25,654 nucleotides of DNA from Candidatus Nanopelagicales bacterium (GCA_030836325.1 JAURQC010000119.1:1-25654), one strand, 5' to 3'; counted from the stretch's first letter, positions 1-7,564 are shown. Notes: generated by a model from the sequence alone, not told the origin. Numbers and translations are program-made.

Positions 1-309
1 CGGGACGTTGTACTTGGTCTGCTCGGGGACCTCGTTGGCGTGGCGCCGGCGGTAGGCAACCGCGGCCCAGATCATCAGGCCCCACGTGAGGATGCCCACG
101 GCCCACGCGGCGATCCAGGAACCATTCCACAAGTTTTGGATGATGGGCGCCTCAGCCGAGGCAGGCTCAGGAAGGTCGAAGAAGAAGGCCTCATTTGCGG
201 TGCAGCCGGAAAGCGCAAGCCCGGATAAGGCGAGCGCGACAACGCTGACGAGCACTTTGCGAGACCGGGGCTTGCTCGCCCCCGCACCGTGATCGGTGGA
301 CGGGTTCAC
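1..309 (-). CDS. ctaC: Cytochrome c oxidase subunit II, N-terminal part (runs off the left edge)
   Basis: Only the first 103 residues are visible. Subunit II of the aa3-type terminal oxidase is membrane-anchored and carries the CuA site that accepts electrons from cytochrome c; that domain lies beyond the window. Visible parts are a basic N-terminus, a lipoprotein-type signal with lipobox LSGC (Cys about 36), a first transmembrane segment at about 64-86, then a basic stretch and the subunit II signature PEQTKYNVP at the window edge. I chose the GTG at 309-307 because it gives a proper n-region and has AAAGG just upstream; the ATG two bases earlier is immediately followed by a stop. It is divergent from the NifS-like gene. 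The ctaC, adoK, erpA neighbourhood resembles that of M. tuberculosis as I recall it. Confidence 0.93.
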   Translation of the reverse strand, partial: MNPSTDHGAGASKPRSRKVLVSVVALALSGLALSGCTANEAFFFDLPEPASAEAPIIQNLWNGSWIAAWAVGILTWGLMIWAAVAYRRRHANEVPEQTKYNVP

Positions 310-471
310 ATGTCGCCTTTCTGCCTGTTTCGATTCGACGTTCGTGGGGTTCGGCCATAGGGGCCGCTCCCCCATGGAGACTAGCGCACCATTTGCCCCG
401 TGCTACCCCCTGGTCAAGGAAGGAATGGAAGGAATCGACGTGAGATCTCCCACTCCCGCTAGCGTGCGCAT
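310..471. promoter_or_regulatory. Divergent intergenic region ctaC / NifS-like gene
   Basis: This 162-base region must hold both promoters. The clearest element is the TAGCGT box at 460-465 in front of the rightward gene. For ctaC I see an AAAGG ribosome binding site next to its GTG but no convincing -35/-10 pair. I see no repeats or small gene here. Confidence 0.45.
460..465 (+). promoter_or_regulatory. -10 box (TAGCGT) of a probably leaderless gene
   Basis: TAGCGT fits the actinobacterial -10 pattern TAnnnT. It lies six bases before the ATG at 472, which would put transcription start on or next to the A of the start codon. No Shine-Dalgarno sequence precedes this ATG. A weak -35-like TCGACG is at 435-440, with a long 19-base spacer. 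Confidence 0.5.
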
Positions 472-1650
472 ATGAGCGGTTCGGATGCCTCGAATCCCAC
501 CGATCCGATCGCCGGGATCTGGCCCGAGCCTGCCCCACATCCGAGCGCGGGATATCTCGACGCCGTCGGAGGCCAGCCGGTTCTGCCGGTGGCGCTGCGA
601 GCGCTCGTTGCCGCCTTGGAACAAAGTTGGTCCGACCCCGCTCGGTTGCACCATCAGGGCCGACGCGCGGGCCTAGTCCTAGATACAGCTCGAACCGCGA
701 TCGCGCGCTTCCTCGGCGTGCCCGCCTCCGGCTGCTTCCTGGGCAGCTCGGGATCCGACGTGCTGCGAGCAGCCGTGACCGGGCTCTACCAAGCCAGGAC
801 TGCCGAGGGCGCCCCTGCTCGAGTCCTCATCGGGGCGGCCGAGTCCATGGCCGTCGTCTTCGCCGCCAACGCCTGTAGCGGTGCCGAAGTCATCGAGGTA
901 CCGGTGGATTCGCTGGGCCGGATAGACACAAGCGCCCTACGCGCAGAACTGGCTCAGGGTGCTGCAGTCGTCTGCGCGCAACAGGCCAACGCGGAGGTGG
1001 GGACCGTTCAGCCGGTGGACGATATCCACGCCGCGTGTCGAGCAGCCGGTGTGCCGATGGTTAGCGATGCGATCCAGGTGGCCGGGCACCGAGAACTCGG
1101 TTCGGCTTGGGACGCCGCAATAGTCGTTCCCCGAGACTGGGGCGGACCTCCCGGTTGCGCCGTGCTCATGGTCAAGCCCGATATTCGCTGGCGTCCCCCA
1201 GAGGCCCCCGACCGCGGCTGGGTTGGCGGATTTCCCGACGTTGCCGCCGTCGCGGCAGCGGCGAGCGCTGCTGAGTACGTCGAACCACACTGGCGCGAGC
1301 AGTCGCGCGTTCACTTCGAGATGACCGACCGCGTTCGCGCCGTCGCCTCGACATGGCCCGGAGTGCAGGCGGTGGGGGATCCGGTGGAACGCCTCCCTCA
1401 CATCGTGACGCTCGTCGCCGACGGCGTTGTGGGCGAGGCCGTCGTCACCGACCTCGATCGACAAGCCATCGCTGTTGCCAGCGGATCAGCGTGTACCGCC
1501 GACGCGCGCATGCCAAGCCACGTGTTGGAGGCGATGGGTATCGAGACGACTGGCAGCCTTCGGGTTTCCTTGCCCTACGGGTGCACTGCCGACACGATCG
1601 ACGCGTTCTTGGCTACCGCGCCAGAAGTCCTGCTGCGGGCTCGCAACTAA
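472..1650 (+). CDS. NifS/IscS-like class V aminotransferase-fold protein lacking the PLP lysine
   Basis: This 392-residue protein has the cysteine desulfurase fold. Family landmarks are ANAEVGTVQP at about 172-181 (usually ANNEIGTIQP), SDAIQVAGH at 198-206 (the PLP-contacting Asp region), and the catalytic-Cys loop SGSACTADARMPSHVL with Cys341. The Schiff-base motif, normally SxHK followed by a Gly-rich turn, reads VPRDWGGPPG at 219-228, so His-Lys is replaced by Arg-Asp. The His that normally stacks on PLP (EHxAV) is also gone, replaced by ESMAV at 124-128. The frame is intact with no stop. Canonical desulfurases move sulfur from cysteine to a Cys persulfide; without the lysine this protein probably cannot do so, and it may be a sulfur-handling partner or scaffold. 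That role is inference. Its TAA overlaps the stop of aat tail to tail. Confidence 0.85.
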   Translation: MSGSDASNPTDPIAGIWPEPAPHPSAGYLDAVGGQPVLPVALRALVAALEQSWSDPARLHHQGRRAGLVLDTARTAIARFLGVPASGCFLGSSGSDVLRAAVTGLYQARTAEGAPARVLIGAAESMAVVFAANACSGAEVIEVPVDSLGRIDTSALRAELAQGAAVVCAQQANAEVGTVQPVDDIHAACRAAGVPMVSDAIQVAGHRELGSAWDAAIVVPRDWGGPPGCAVLMVKPDIRWRPPEAPDRGWVGGFPDVAAVAAAASAAEYVEPHWREQSRVHFEMTDRVRAVASTWPGVQAVGDPVERLPHIVTLVADGVVGEAVVTDLDRQAIAVASGSACTADARMPSHVLEAMGIETTGSLRVSLPYGCTADTIDAFLATAPEVLLRARN

Positions 1651-2351
1651 AGCGCAGAATCACTGTCGGTCGGAATGCACGGATCTAGGGAGCACAGCGC
1701 AGGGAGCTGCTGCAGATAGTCACCACGCGCGAGTTCGACGACCCCGAGGCTTGCGAGATGGTCGGTCCGCCACTGAACGTCGATCGCCCGATCCCCCGGA
1801 CACGAAAGAATCCGCTCCACGAGAGCAACGAGCGCAACTTTGGACGCGTCGCGCACTCGATGGAACATGGACTCGCCTGCGAACAATCCCCCGACTTCCA
1901 CGCCGTAGAGGCCACCTACGAGGTCTGTCCCGTCCCAGACTTCAACGGAGTGGGCGAAGCCCATTCGATGCAGTTCGACATACGCGTCAATGAATGCCTC
2001 GGTAATCCAGCCGTTGGGTCGCGTTGGTTCGGCGCATGCATGCATGACCTCAACGAAGGCATGATCGACGGTCGTCTCGAAGCGTCGTACCGATCGCGCC
2101 AGCGAGCGTGATACTCGCAGGTTCCCGGGGAATAGCACTCCGCGTGGATCCGGCGACCACCACCCGAGCGTGCTGCCGCCGCCGAGGTCAGCACCGAGCG
2201 AGACTTCCATCGGAAACATCCCGCGGGCATACCCGGTGAGGACGGTGCCCGGGTCAAGGCCGCCACCGATGGCAACTAGATCCTCACCCGCCTCAGCTTT
2301 TGACGGGTCTGCCAGTTCCCATACCGGGGGCGGGATGCTGGCCGGTATCAA
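1647..2351 (-). CDS. aat: Leucyl/phenylalanyl-tRNA-protein transferase
   Basis: Aat transfers Leu or Phe from aminoacyl-tRNA to proteins with N-terminal Arg or Lys, marking them for ClpS/ClpAP-type degradation in the cytosol (N-end rule). The 234-residue product matches the family along its length: GGGLDPGTVLTGYARGMFP near 29-47, WWSPDPRGVLFP at 64-75, HSVEVWDGTDLVGGLYGV at 134-151, GESMFHRVRDASKVALVALV at 159-178, and HLASLGV near the end. I start it at TTG 2351, 19 bases after the adoK stop, giving the family's usual length and an N-terminus reading IPPPVWELADPSKA. An upstream in-frame ATG at 2465 would overlap adoK by about 95 bases and add a low-complexity tail. It is the last gene of the leftward erpA-dioxygenase-adoK-aat series. 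Confidence 0.9.
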   Translation of the reverse strand: MIPASIPPPVWELADPSKAEAGEDLVAIGGGLDPGTVLTGYARGMFPMEVSLGADLGGGSTLGWWSPDPRGVLFPGNLRVSRSLARSVRRFETTVDHAFVEVMHACAEPTRPNGWITEAFIDAYVELHRMGFAHSVEVWDGTDLVGGLYGVEVGGLFAGESMFHRVRDASKVALVALVERILSCPGDRAIDVQWRTDHLASLGVVELARGDYLQQLPALCSLDPCIPTDSDSAL

Positions 2352-2370
2352 GGTTCGTCCAGACCGTTGG

Positions 2371-3357
2371 CTATGGCCGCGGGCAGGAGACGTGCTGTTC
2401 GACTTCGCTCGCGGCGTCGTCGCCGTAGGCCGCGCCGAAGCGCTCGAGGAAGTGTCGCTGAGCAAGTTGGTACTCCTGCGTCCCCACTGTCTCGATCACA
2501 TACGTCGCCACCAGCGATCCCACCTGGGCCGAGCGCTCATCGGAGAGCCCCCACGACTGTCCGGCAAGAAATCCGGCACGGAAGGCATCACCGACGCCAG
2601 TGGGGTCAGCTTTGATCTCTTCCTCGGGCACAGTCACCTGGACGGGGTCAGCGCCACGGCGTTCGATGCGCGCGCCATCGGGACCCAACGTGATCACTCG
2701 GACGTTGACCATCGATGCGAGATCGCCAGCCGACCAACCGGTCTTCTGCTCGATCAAGGCGGCCTCGTATTCGTTGGTGAACAAGTACTCGGCCCCCTCG
2801 ATCAGCGGCTTGATCTCGTCTCCGCTCATACGGGCTAATTGCTGAGACGGATCTGCGGCAAAGGGATAGCCACGGAATCGGCACTCGTCGGTATGACGCT
2901 GCATTCCCTCGGGATCGTTCGCACCGATCAAGACGACGTCGGCACCACCTACTTGGTCGACGATCGGCTTCAACTCGATGTTGCGGGCTTCGGACATAGC
3001 TCCGGGGTAGAAGGACGCAATCTGATTTTGTTCAGTATCGGTCGTGCACACGAAACGGGCGGTGTGGTGGGAGTCCGAGACATGGACTCCTCGGGTATCC
3101 ACGCCGTGACGCTGTAGCCACGACTCATAGTCCGCAAAGTCTGGACCCACTGCGCCGACGAGCACCGGACTCAAACCCAAACAGCCCATGCCGAACGCGA
3201 TGTTGGGCGCCACTCCCCCACGCCGGATCTGTAGCTCCTCGACAAGGAAAGACAGTGAGACTTTGTCGATCTTCTCGGCGACGAGTGAGTCGGAGAACCG
3301 ACCCGGAAAACTCATTAGATGGTCGGTTGCGATGGATCCGGTTATCAAGATGGCCAC
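2371..3357 (-). CDS. adoK: Adenosine kinase, PfkB/ribokinase family (AdoK/CbhK type)
   Basis: This 328-residue PfkB-family kinase closely resembles mycobacterial AdoK (Rv2202c as I remember it). Shared landmarks are the N-terminal TGSIATDHLMSFPGRFS, KVSLSFLVEEL, RGGVAPNIAFGMGCLG at 46-61, ASFYPGAMSEARNI at 114-126, IGANDPE, FAADPSQQLARMSG at 166-179, LFTNEYEAAL, and the catalytic PfkB signature DPTGVGDAFRAGF at 251-263 with Asp257 as the expected base. AdoK phosphorylates adenosine to AMP for purine salvage; the substrate is inferred from family resemblance. The start is GTG 3357. TAGGGT at 3366-3371 could be its own -10 box, 8 bases from the start. It is 57 bases downstream of the dioxygenase gene and 19 bases upstream of aat. 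Confidence 0.9.
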   Translation of the reverse strand: MAILITGSIATDHLMSFPGRFSDSLVAEKIDKVSLSFLVEELQIRRGGVAPNIAFGMGCLGLSPVLVGAVGPDFADYESWLQRHGVDTRGVHVSDSHHTARFVCTTDTEQNQIASFYPGAMSEARNIELKPIVDQVGGADVVLIGANDPEGMQRHTDECRFRGYPFAADPSQQLARMSGDEIKPLIEGAEYLFTNEYEAALIEQKTGWSAGDLASMVNVRVITLGPDGARIERRGADPVQVTVPEEEIKADPTGVGDAFRAGFLAGQSWGLSDERSAQVGSLVATYVIETVGTQEYQLAQRHFLERFGAAYGDDAASEVEQHVSCPRP

Positions 3358-3365
3358 GGGCGACG

Positions 3366-3371
3366 ACCCTA
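3366..3371 (-). promoter_or_regulatory. Possible -10 box (TAGGGT) before adoK
   Basis: On the leftward strand TAGGGT sits eight bases before the GTG of adoK, within the 57-base gap after the dioxygenase gene. No Shine-Dalgarno sequence is evident, which suits a near-leaderless transcript. I see no good -35. Confidence 0.35.
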
Positions 3372-3414
3372 CCGGGGCTTGTTCGAGTTGACCCGCACTG
3401 AGCGCCGCTAGTGC

Positions 3415-4284
3415 CTAGGCGATCTGGAACGAACGGCGCGATAGCCCCCACATGAATCCCTCAACTGTGGTGTCGACTCCGATGTCAGGAGCATCGGCGG
3501 CTCCCAGTGTTACGAACATGGGACTCAAATGTTCTACCGTCGGATGCGCGAGCGGCATACCGGGTGCCGTCGAGTAGTCGGCGAGGGAATCAACGTCACC
3601 GCTACCGAGAAGTTCTGCAGCCCAGGCATCGAAGTCTCGGGACCAACCGGGTATTGCTCCGGCGAAGAAATTGTCGGAGGTAAGGAAGGGCAGACCGTGC
3701 GTGGTGAAGCCCGAGCCGATTACAAGAACTCCGTGATCGCGGAGCTCGCGTAGCGACCGCCCGATCTTCATCAACCGTTGCGGATCATGGGTGGGGATGC
3801 TCATCTGAATCACTGGAACATCTGCTGCTGGGTACATCACCTTCAGCGGCACCCAGGCTCCGTGATCGAGCCCTCGGTTGGTGGGTGCAATCACCGGTTC
3901 TCCATCCGGGAGCAGCCCCTCGACGATGGAAGCCAGCCAGGACGCATCGGGCGTGGCGTACTGCATCGAGTAGTAGAAGGGATCGAACCCACCGAAGTCG
4001 TAGACCAATCCGGCGCCCGCATGCGGTGAACTCAGCGCGATAGGTGCGGACTCCCAGTGGGCACTGACGATCAGGATCCCGCGAGGCGTCGGCATCGAAT
4101 CGGCCCACGCGGCAAGTGACTCGATCCACTCTGAGTTATCGAAAAGCGGCGGTGCGCCGTGACTGAGAAAAACCGACGGCAGCCGACCGCGGTCAGGACT
4201 CCACGCCACACGACGACGGGAGCGCTCGACCAAATCCGGCTCCGCGTCGAGGAAGGCCCGCGCCGGATCGCCTGAATTCCACAT
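3415..4284 (-). CDS. LigB-family extradiol dioxygenase (4,5-DOPA dioxygenase / YgiD type)
   Basis: This 289-residue protein belongs to the DODA-type class III extradiol ring-cleavage dioxygenases, single-domain metalloenzymes that open catechols. Expected metal-binding and catalytic motifs are in order: PSVFLSHGAPP at 36-46 (His42), ILIVSAHWES at 70-79 (His76), NRGLDHGAWVPL at 136-147 (His141), GSGFTTHGL at 190-198 (His196), and HPTVEHLSPMFVTLG at 247-261. About 35 residues precede the first motif, a longer N-terminus than I expect for YgiD. The true substrate cannot be read from sequence. The ATG at 4284 has no clear Shine-Dalgarno but has TAGTCT six bases upstream, so the gene may have its own leaderless promoter although it lies 41 bases after erpA. 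Confidence 0.88.
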   Translation of the reverse strand: MWNSGDPARAFLDAEPDLVERSRRRVAWSPDRGRLPSVFLSHGAPPLFDNSEWIESLAAWADSMPTPRGILIVSAHWESAPIALSSPHAGAGLVYDFGGFDPFYYSMQYATPDASWLASIVEGLLPDGEPVIAPTNRGLDHGAWVPLKVMYPAADVPVIQMSIPTHDPQRLMKIGRSLRELRDHGVLVIGSGFTTHGLPFLTSDNFFAGAIPGWSRDFDAWAAELLGSGDVDSLADYSTAPGMPLAHPTVEHLSPMFVTLGAADAPDIGVDTTVEGFMWGLSRRSFQIA

Positions 4285-4290
4285 GCTTCA

Positions 4291-4296
4291 AGACTA
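4291..4296 (-). promoter_or_regulatory. -10 box (TAGTCT) of a probably leaderless dioxygenase gene
   Basis: On the leftward strand TAGTCT is exactly six bases before the ATG at 4284, the same arrangement as at 460-465 and 11210-11215. It fits TAnnnT, and there is no Shine-Dalgarno. No good -35 hexamer is visible at the usual distance. Confidence 0.45.
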
Positions 4297-4325
4297 GTAC
4301 AACTTTCAACTAACCTCGAGTCGGA

Positions 4326-4688
4326 TTAGTGGAACGAGTCTCCGCAGGCGCACGACCCGGTGGCGTTGGGGTTGTCGATCGTGAAGCCCTGCTTCTCGAT
4401 GGTGTCGACAAAGTCGATGGTGGCACCGCTCAGATAGGGGGCACTCATCCGATCCGTGACTACACCCACGCCGCCGAAGTCCTTCAGGACATCGCCATCA
4501 AGACTGCGGTCATCGAAGAAGAGCTGATAACGAAGACCTGAGCAACCTCCGGGCTGCACGGCAATGCGCAGGGTCAGGTCATCGCGACCCTCTGCATCGA
4601 GGAGGGTTTTGACCTTGCTTGCGGCCTCATCGGTCAAGATGATGCCGTCGGCGGTCTGCGTGGTGTCGGTATCCATGACGTCGCTCAT
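4326..4688 (-). CDS. erpA: A-type iron-sulfur cluster insertion/carrier protein (ErpA/IscA/HesB family)
   Basis: This 120-residue protein hands Fe-S clusters to apo-enzymes in the cytosol. The family hallmark is the Cys triad: Cys49 in VQPGGCSGLRY, and Cys113 and Cys115 in the C-terminal GSCACGDSF. The N-terminus reads ILTDEAASKVKTLL, typical of A-type carriers. I start it at ATG 4688 because AGAGGA lies at good spacing; the open frame continues upstream but that extension crosses the promoter and enters nadA antisense, with no family resemblance. It is divergent from nadA, which needs a [4Fe-4S] cluster, and close to the NifS-like gene, so an Fe-S context is plausible. Confidence 0.93.
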   Translation of the reverse strand: MSDVMDTDTTQTADGIILTDEAASKVKTLLDAEGRDDLTLRIAVQPGGCSGLRYQLFFDDRSLDGDVLKDFGGVGVVTDRMSAPYLSGATIDFVDTIEKQGFTIDNPNATGSCACGDSFH

Positions 4689-4722
4689 CTGGTCATCCTC
4701 TTCGGTGTTAGTCCGGCGTTGT

Positions 4723-4749
4723 GTTCCGATCGGACGGGTTGTTCCGATC
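4723..4749. repeat. Two direct copies of GTTCCGATC
   Basis: GTTCCGATC occurs at 4723-4731 and again at 4741-4749, an 18-base period. The first copy extends into the 10-base palindrome TCCGATCGGA (4725-4734). The site lies 35-61 bases upstream of the erpA start, where a repressor or activator could act. No known regulator motif is recognised. Confidence 0.4.
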
Positions 4750-4753
4750 AAGT

Positions 4754-4776
4754 TAACCGACCCCGAGGTTCGGTTA
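4754..4776. promoter_or_regulatory. Inverted repeat TAACCGA-N9-TCGGTTA (candidate operator)
   Basis: Two perfect 7-base half-sites flank a 9-base spacer in the middle of the erpA/nadA divergent promoter. The size and spacing suit a dimeric DNA-binding regulator. I do not recognise the regulator and cannot tell which of the two genes it would control. Confidence 0.4.
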
Positions 4777-4854
4777 TTCCCAACTATTGCATGACTGCCG
4801 TGCGTGAGCCAGCCACCCTCCCGCGGATCGCACGTGGTTTGGCAGACTCTTCTC

Positions 4855-6045
4855 ATGGCAGGAACCTTCGTAGAGCCCGAGCCGACTCCCCTCGCACTGC
4901 TCCTTCTCGGCCATGAGGCCGATCCCGAAAGTGAGCGTGGCGTCGAATGCCCCGGTGACCTCCCGGCCCCATCAGACCCTGATCTAGTGGCCCGGGCTCG
5001 CGCCGCGAAGGAAGCCCTAGGCGATCGGCTCTTCATCCTCGGCCACCACTATCAACGCGACGAGGTGATTCAGTTCGCCGATGTCACCGGCGACTCCTTC
5101 AAGCTGTCACAGCAGGCAGCCGCCCGGCCGGAAGCCGAATACATCGTCTTTTGCGGCGTGCACTTCATGGCCGAAAGCGCAGACATTCTCACCATCGACG
5201 ACCAAAAGGTGATTCTTCCCGACATGGCCGCCGGCTGCTCCATGGCTGACATGGCCGAGATCGGTCAGGTGGAGGATTGCTGGCGGGTCCTGCAGCGTGT
5301 GGGTGTTGCAGATGTGACCATTCCCATCACGTACATGAACTCCAGCGCGGCGATCAAATCCTTCACGGGCAAGAACCGTGGTTCGGTGTGCACGTCAAGC
5401 AACGCCGAACGCAGCATGATCTGGGCTTTCGAGCAGGGCGAGAAGGTTCTCTTCCTGCCCGACCAGCATCTCGGCCGGAACACAGCAGTTCGCGATCTTG
5501 GATACTCGCTCGACGATTGTGTCGTCTACGACCCCCGCAAGGACAATGGCGGATTGACAGACGAGCAGATCCGCGAGGCGAAGGTCATCTTGTGGCGCGG
5601 CCACTGTTCGGTGCACGGTCGCTTCACCGCCGAGTGCGTTGACGACGTCCGCGAACGCGTTCCCGGCGTAACGGTGATCGTCCACCCCGAATGCGACTAC
5701 TCCGTGGTCGAGAAGGCCGATCAGGTGGGTTCGACCGAGAAGATCATCGCTGCCATTGAGTCCGCACCTGCCGGCTCAGCATGGGCAGTTGGTACCGAAC
5801 TCAATCTGGTCAAACGCCTGGCGCTGAACAACGCGGACAAGGAGATCGTCTACCTCGACAAGACGGTCTGCTTCTGCTCGACCATGAACCGAATCGACCT
5901 ACCGCACCTGGTGTGGGCACTTGAGAGCCTGGTTGCCGGCAATGTCGTCAACCAAATCGTTGTGGATCCGGATACCCAGCACTGGGCCAAGGTCGCCTTG
6001 GATCGGATGCTCGCCCTTCCCGGTCCATCGCCCGCACGCGACTAA
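4855..6045 (+). CDS. nadA: Quinolinate synthase
   Basis: NadA condenses iminoaspartate with dihydroxyacetone phosphate to quinolinate, the pyridine-ring step of de novo NAD synthesis, using a [4Fe-4S] cluster. From ATG 4855 the product is 396 residues, the long form usual in actinobacteria. Motifs are GHHYQRDEV at 63-71, DVTGDSFKL at 76-84, AAGCSMADMA at 125-134 (cluster Cys128), TYMNSSAAIKSFTG, FLPDQHLGRN at 200-209, HPECDYSVVEKADQVGST at 277-294 (cluster Cys280), GTELNLV, and CFCSTMNRIDL near 339-349 (third cluster Cys, probably 341). The GTG at 4804 would add 17 unrelated residues, while ATG 4855 begins a typical actinobacterial N-terminus (PTPLALLLLG). No nadB or nadC is seen nearby. Its TAA overlaps the pspAB stop tail to tail. 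Confidence 0.95.
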   Translation: MAGTFVEPEPTPLALLLLGHEADPESERGVECPGDLPAPSDPDLVARARAAKEALGDRLFILGHHYQRDEVIQFADVTGDSFKLSQQAAARPEAEYIVFCGVHFMAESADILTIDDQKVILPDMAAGCSMADMAEIGQVEDCWRVLQRVGVADVTIPITYMNSSAAIKSFTGKNRGSVCTSSNAERSMIWAFEQGEKVLFLPDQHLGRNTAVRDLGYSLDDCVVYDPRKDNGGLTDEQIREAKVILWRGHCSVHGRFTAECVDDVRERVPGVTVIVHPECDYSVVEKADQVGSTEKIIAAIESAPAGSAWAVGTELNLVKRLALNNADKEIVYLDKTVCFCSTMNRIDLPHLVWALESLVAGNVVNQIVVDPDTQHWAKVALDRMLALPGPSPARD

Positions 6046-6617
6046 AGTCCAGGCGCGTCCCACACCGCAAACCACCGACTCAAGTCCTGCTCCATAGGCA
6101 GTTCCCCTTGCAGGAGGTCACGGACCTGGAGTTCGAGGACGTTGTCCCGTTTTTCACGCTCGCCGGCAACGGGAGCGAACGGATAGAAAGTCCCAGCCTT
6201 GTAGAGGTAGACCAATGCCAACGGCTGAGCGTTTGGTCCACGAAAAGACACCAACGAGCACAGCAACTGAGGTCCGAACCCGGACTCGACCAACGACGTA
6301 TTCACCGCATGCGCATCGGTAACCGCGGTCGCAACGTCGATGGGGTCAGTGCGAACGACGATCCAATCGAACCCGAATCCGTCCTCGGCCAACTCCACGG
6401 GAGGTCCGCCGCCGGCGTCCAGTAGGGCCTGCACCTCAGCCTCGATATCGGCGAAAGCACGCCCCTCCGGAGCTCGGAAGGCCACCGCCGCCCTGCCCGT
6501 GGGGACAAAATCCAGCGCCGCTTGAACGGTGATCGCTGCAGACGGAACGGAGAAGAGCGAATCGAGATTCGGTCGAGCGGGTTTGCGTCGGCCGAGAACC
6601 GCATCGAGGAAACCCAC
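6042..6617 (-). CDS. pspAB: PspA-associated protein PspAB
   Basis: This 191-residue protein resembles the PspA-associated PspAB proteins of Streptomyces and relatives. Landmarks are the N-terminal GFLDAVLGRRKPARPNLDSLF, VPSAAITVQAAL, VNTSLVESGFGPQLLCSLV, LALVYLYKAGTFYPFAP, EKRDNVLELQVRDLL, and the C-terminal DLSRWFAVWDAPGL. Its biochemical role is not known to me; it is expected to assist PspA in envelope-stress defence. I chose GTG 6617, which overlaps the htpX stop by one base (TAGTG) and so suggests translational coupling; the open frame upstream of it is an htpX shadow. It is the last gene of the leftward pspA, hydrolase, htpX, pspAB group. Confidence 0.88.
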   Translation of the reverse strand: MGFLDAVLGRRKPARPNLDSLFSVPSAAITVQAALDFVPTGRAAVAFRAPEGRAFADIEAEVQALLDAGGGPPVELAEDGFGFDWIVVRTDPIDVATAVTDAHAVNTSLVESGFGPQLLCSLVSFRGPNAQPLALVYLYKAGTFYPFAPVAGEREKRDNVLELQVRDLLQGELPMEQDLSRWFAVWDAPGL

Positions 6618-7522
6618 TACCGCTGCCCTAGCTCCCCGGCGATCTTCGCCAATTGCGCGAGTCGCTTCTCCAGTGGCGGGTGCGTCGAGAACCACTGCTC
6701 GAGAGTGAACTCACGCTTGCCCGCAACGGCGGGAGCGAAAGCGAATGCACTGACCGCCTCCATTTGTCGGATGTCGCGGGTGGGGATCGTCGCCATGTCC
6801 CCAGAGATCTTCTGCAGCGCGCTGGCTAGCGCCGTCGGCTGCCCGGTTAGCAAGGCTGCTCCCCGGTCAGCCCCGAGTTCTCGATATCGAGAGAGCGCAT
6901 TGATCAGCAGGTAGGAAACAAAGTAGACAATGACGCTTACCACCATGACTGCAATGAAAATCAAAGCTGTGCTCTGATCACGCCGATCGCGCATCATGGA
7001 ACCCCACATCGCACTGCGCACCATGAATCCAGCGAGGATTGCGGTAAACGAGGCGACAGTCATCACCGTGACATCTCGATGGGCAACGTGTGAGAGCTCG
7101 TGAGCCAGGACTCCCTCAAGCTCGTCGCGATTTAACCGTCGAAGCAAACCCGTTGTGACCACAACGACCGAGCGATTCGGGGAACGACCCGTAGCAAAGG
7201 CATTAGGGGCATCGTTGTCCGCGATCCCCACCCGAGGCTTAGGCATGTCCGCCATCGCGCATAGACGATCGACCACAGCGTGCAATTGAGGTGCTTGCTC
7301 GGGAGTGACCTCCACAGCTCGCATGGCCTTCATGGACAAGGTGTCCGAGAACCACCACTGGCCGAACAGCAGGGCGGCACTGATCCCGAGAATCAAGATG
7401 GCGCTGAAGCCGAACGCGTACAGGACCGCAGCGAGCAGGACGTACATCAAACCCAAGCCGAACAGCGTGCCGAACATGCGGGCTGTTAACCCGCGATCGG
7501 TTCCGTACCTCGTACGCGCCAC
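6617..7522 (-). CDS. htpX: HtpX-like membrane zinc metallopeptidase (M48)
   Basis: HtpX proteases degrade damaged or misfolded membrane proteins, with the active site on the cytosolic face. The 301-residue protein has two N-terminal transmembrane segments (about 18-36 and 39-57), a substrate-region motif DAPNAFATGRSP at 104-115, the zinc site HELSH at 141-145 with Glu142 as catalytic residue, two more membrane segments (about 153-170 and 186-206), and the third zinc ligand Glu215 in RYRELGAD. The start is GTG 7522, preceded by GAGAGGGG. It lies between the hydrolase gene (42-base gap) and pspAB (one-base overlap), consistent with an envelope quality-control group around PspA. Confidence 0.93.
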   Translation of the reverse strand: MARTRYGTDRGLTARMFGTLFGLGLMYVLLAAVLYAFGFSAILILGISAALLFGQWWFSDTLSMKAMRAVEVTPEQAPQLHAVVDRLCAMADMPKPRVGIADNDAPNAFATGRSPNRSVVVVTTGLLRRLNRDELEGVLAHELSHVAHRDVTVMTVASFTAILAGFMVRSAMWGSMMRDRRDQSTALIFIAVMVVSVIVYFVSYLLINALSRYRELGADRGAALLTGQPTALASALQKISGDMATIPTRDIRQMEAVSAFAFAPAVAGKREFTLEQWFSTHPPLEKRLAQLAKIAGELGQR

Positions 7523-7564
7523 GACGCAGAGCCCCTCTCGTCGACTTGTCTCAATTTACCTTGG

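Larger units (their letters stand above)
4689..4854. promoter_or_regulatory. Divergent promoter region erpA / nadA
   Basis: This 166-base gap contains the promoters of both genes. It holds a 7-base inverted repeat (4754-4776) and a pair of 9-base direct repeats (4723-4749), described separately. erpA has a clear ribosome binding site; nadA does not. CAGACT lies six bases before the nadA ATG and is a weak leaderless -10 candidate. Confidence 0.5.

Noticed and set aside
2352..2465. ATG start for aat at 2465
   Set aside because: It overlaps adoK by about 95 bases and adds a Ser/Thr-rich tail absent from the family; TTG 2351 gives the family's usual length.
4689..5036. N-terminal extension of erpA by about 116 residues on the leftward strand
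   Set aside because: It lies antisense to nadA and across the divergent promoter, has no family resemblance, and the ErpA family starts near the ATG at 4688, which has a ribosome binding site.
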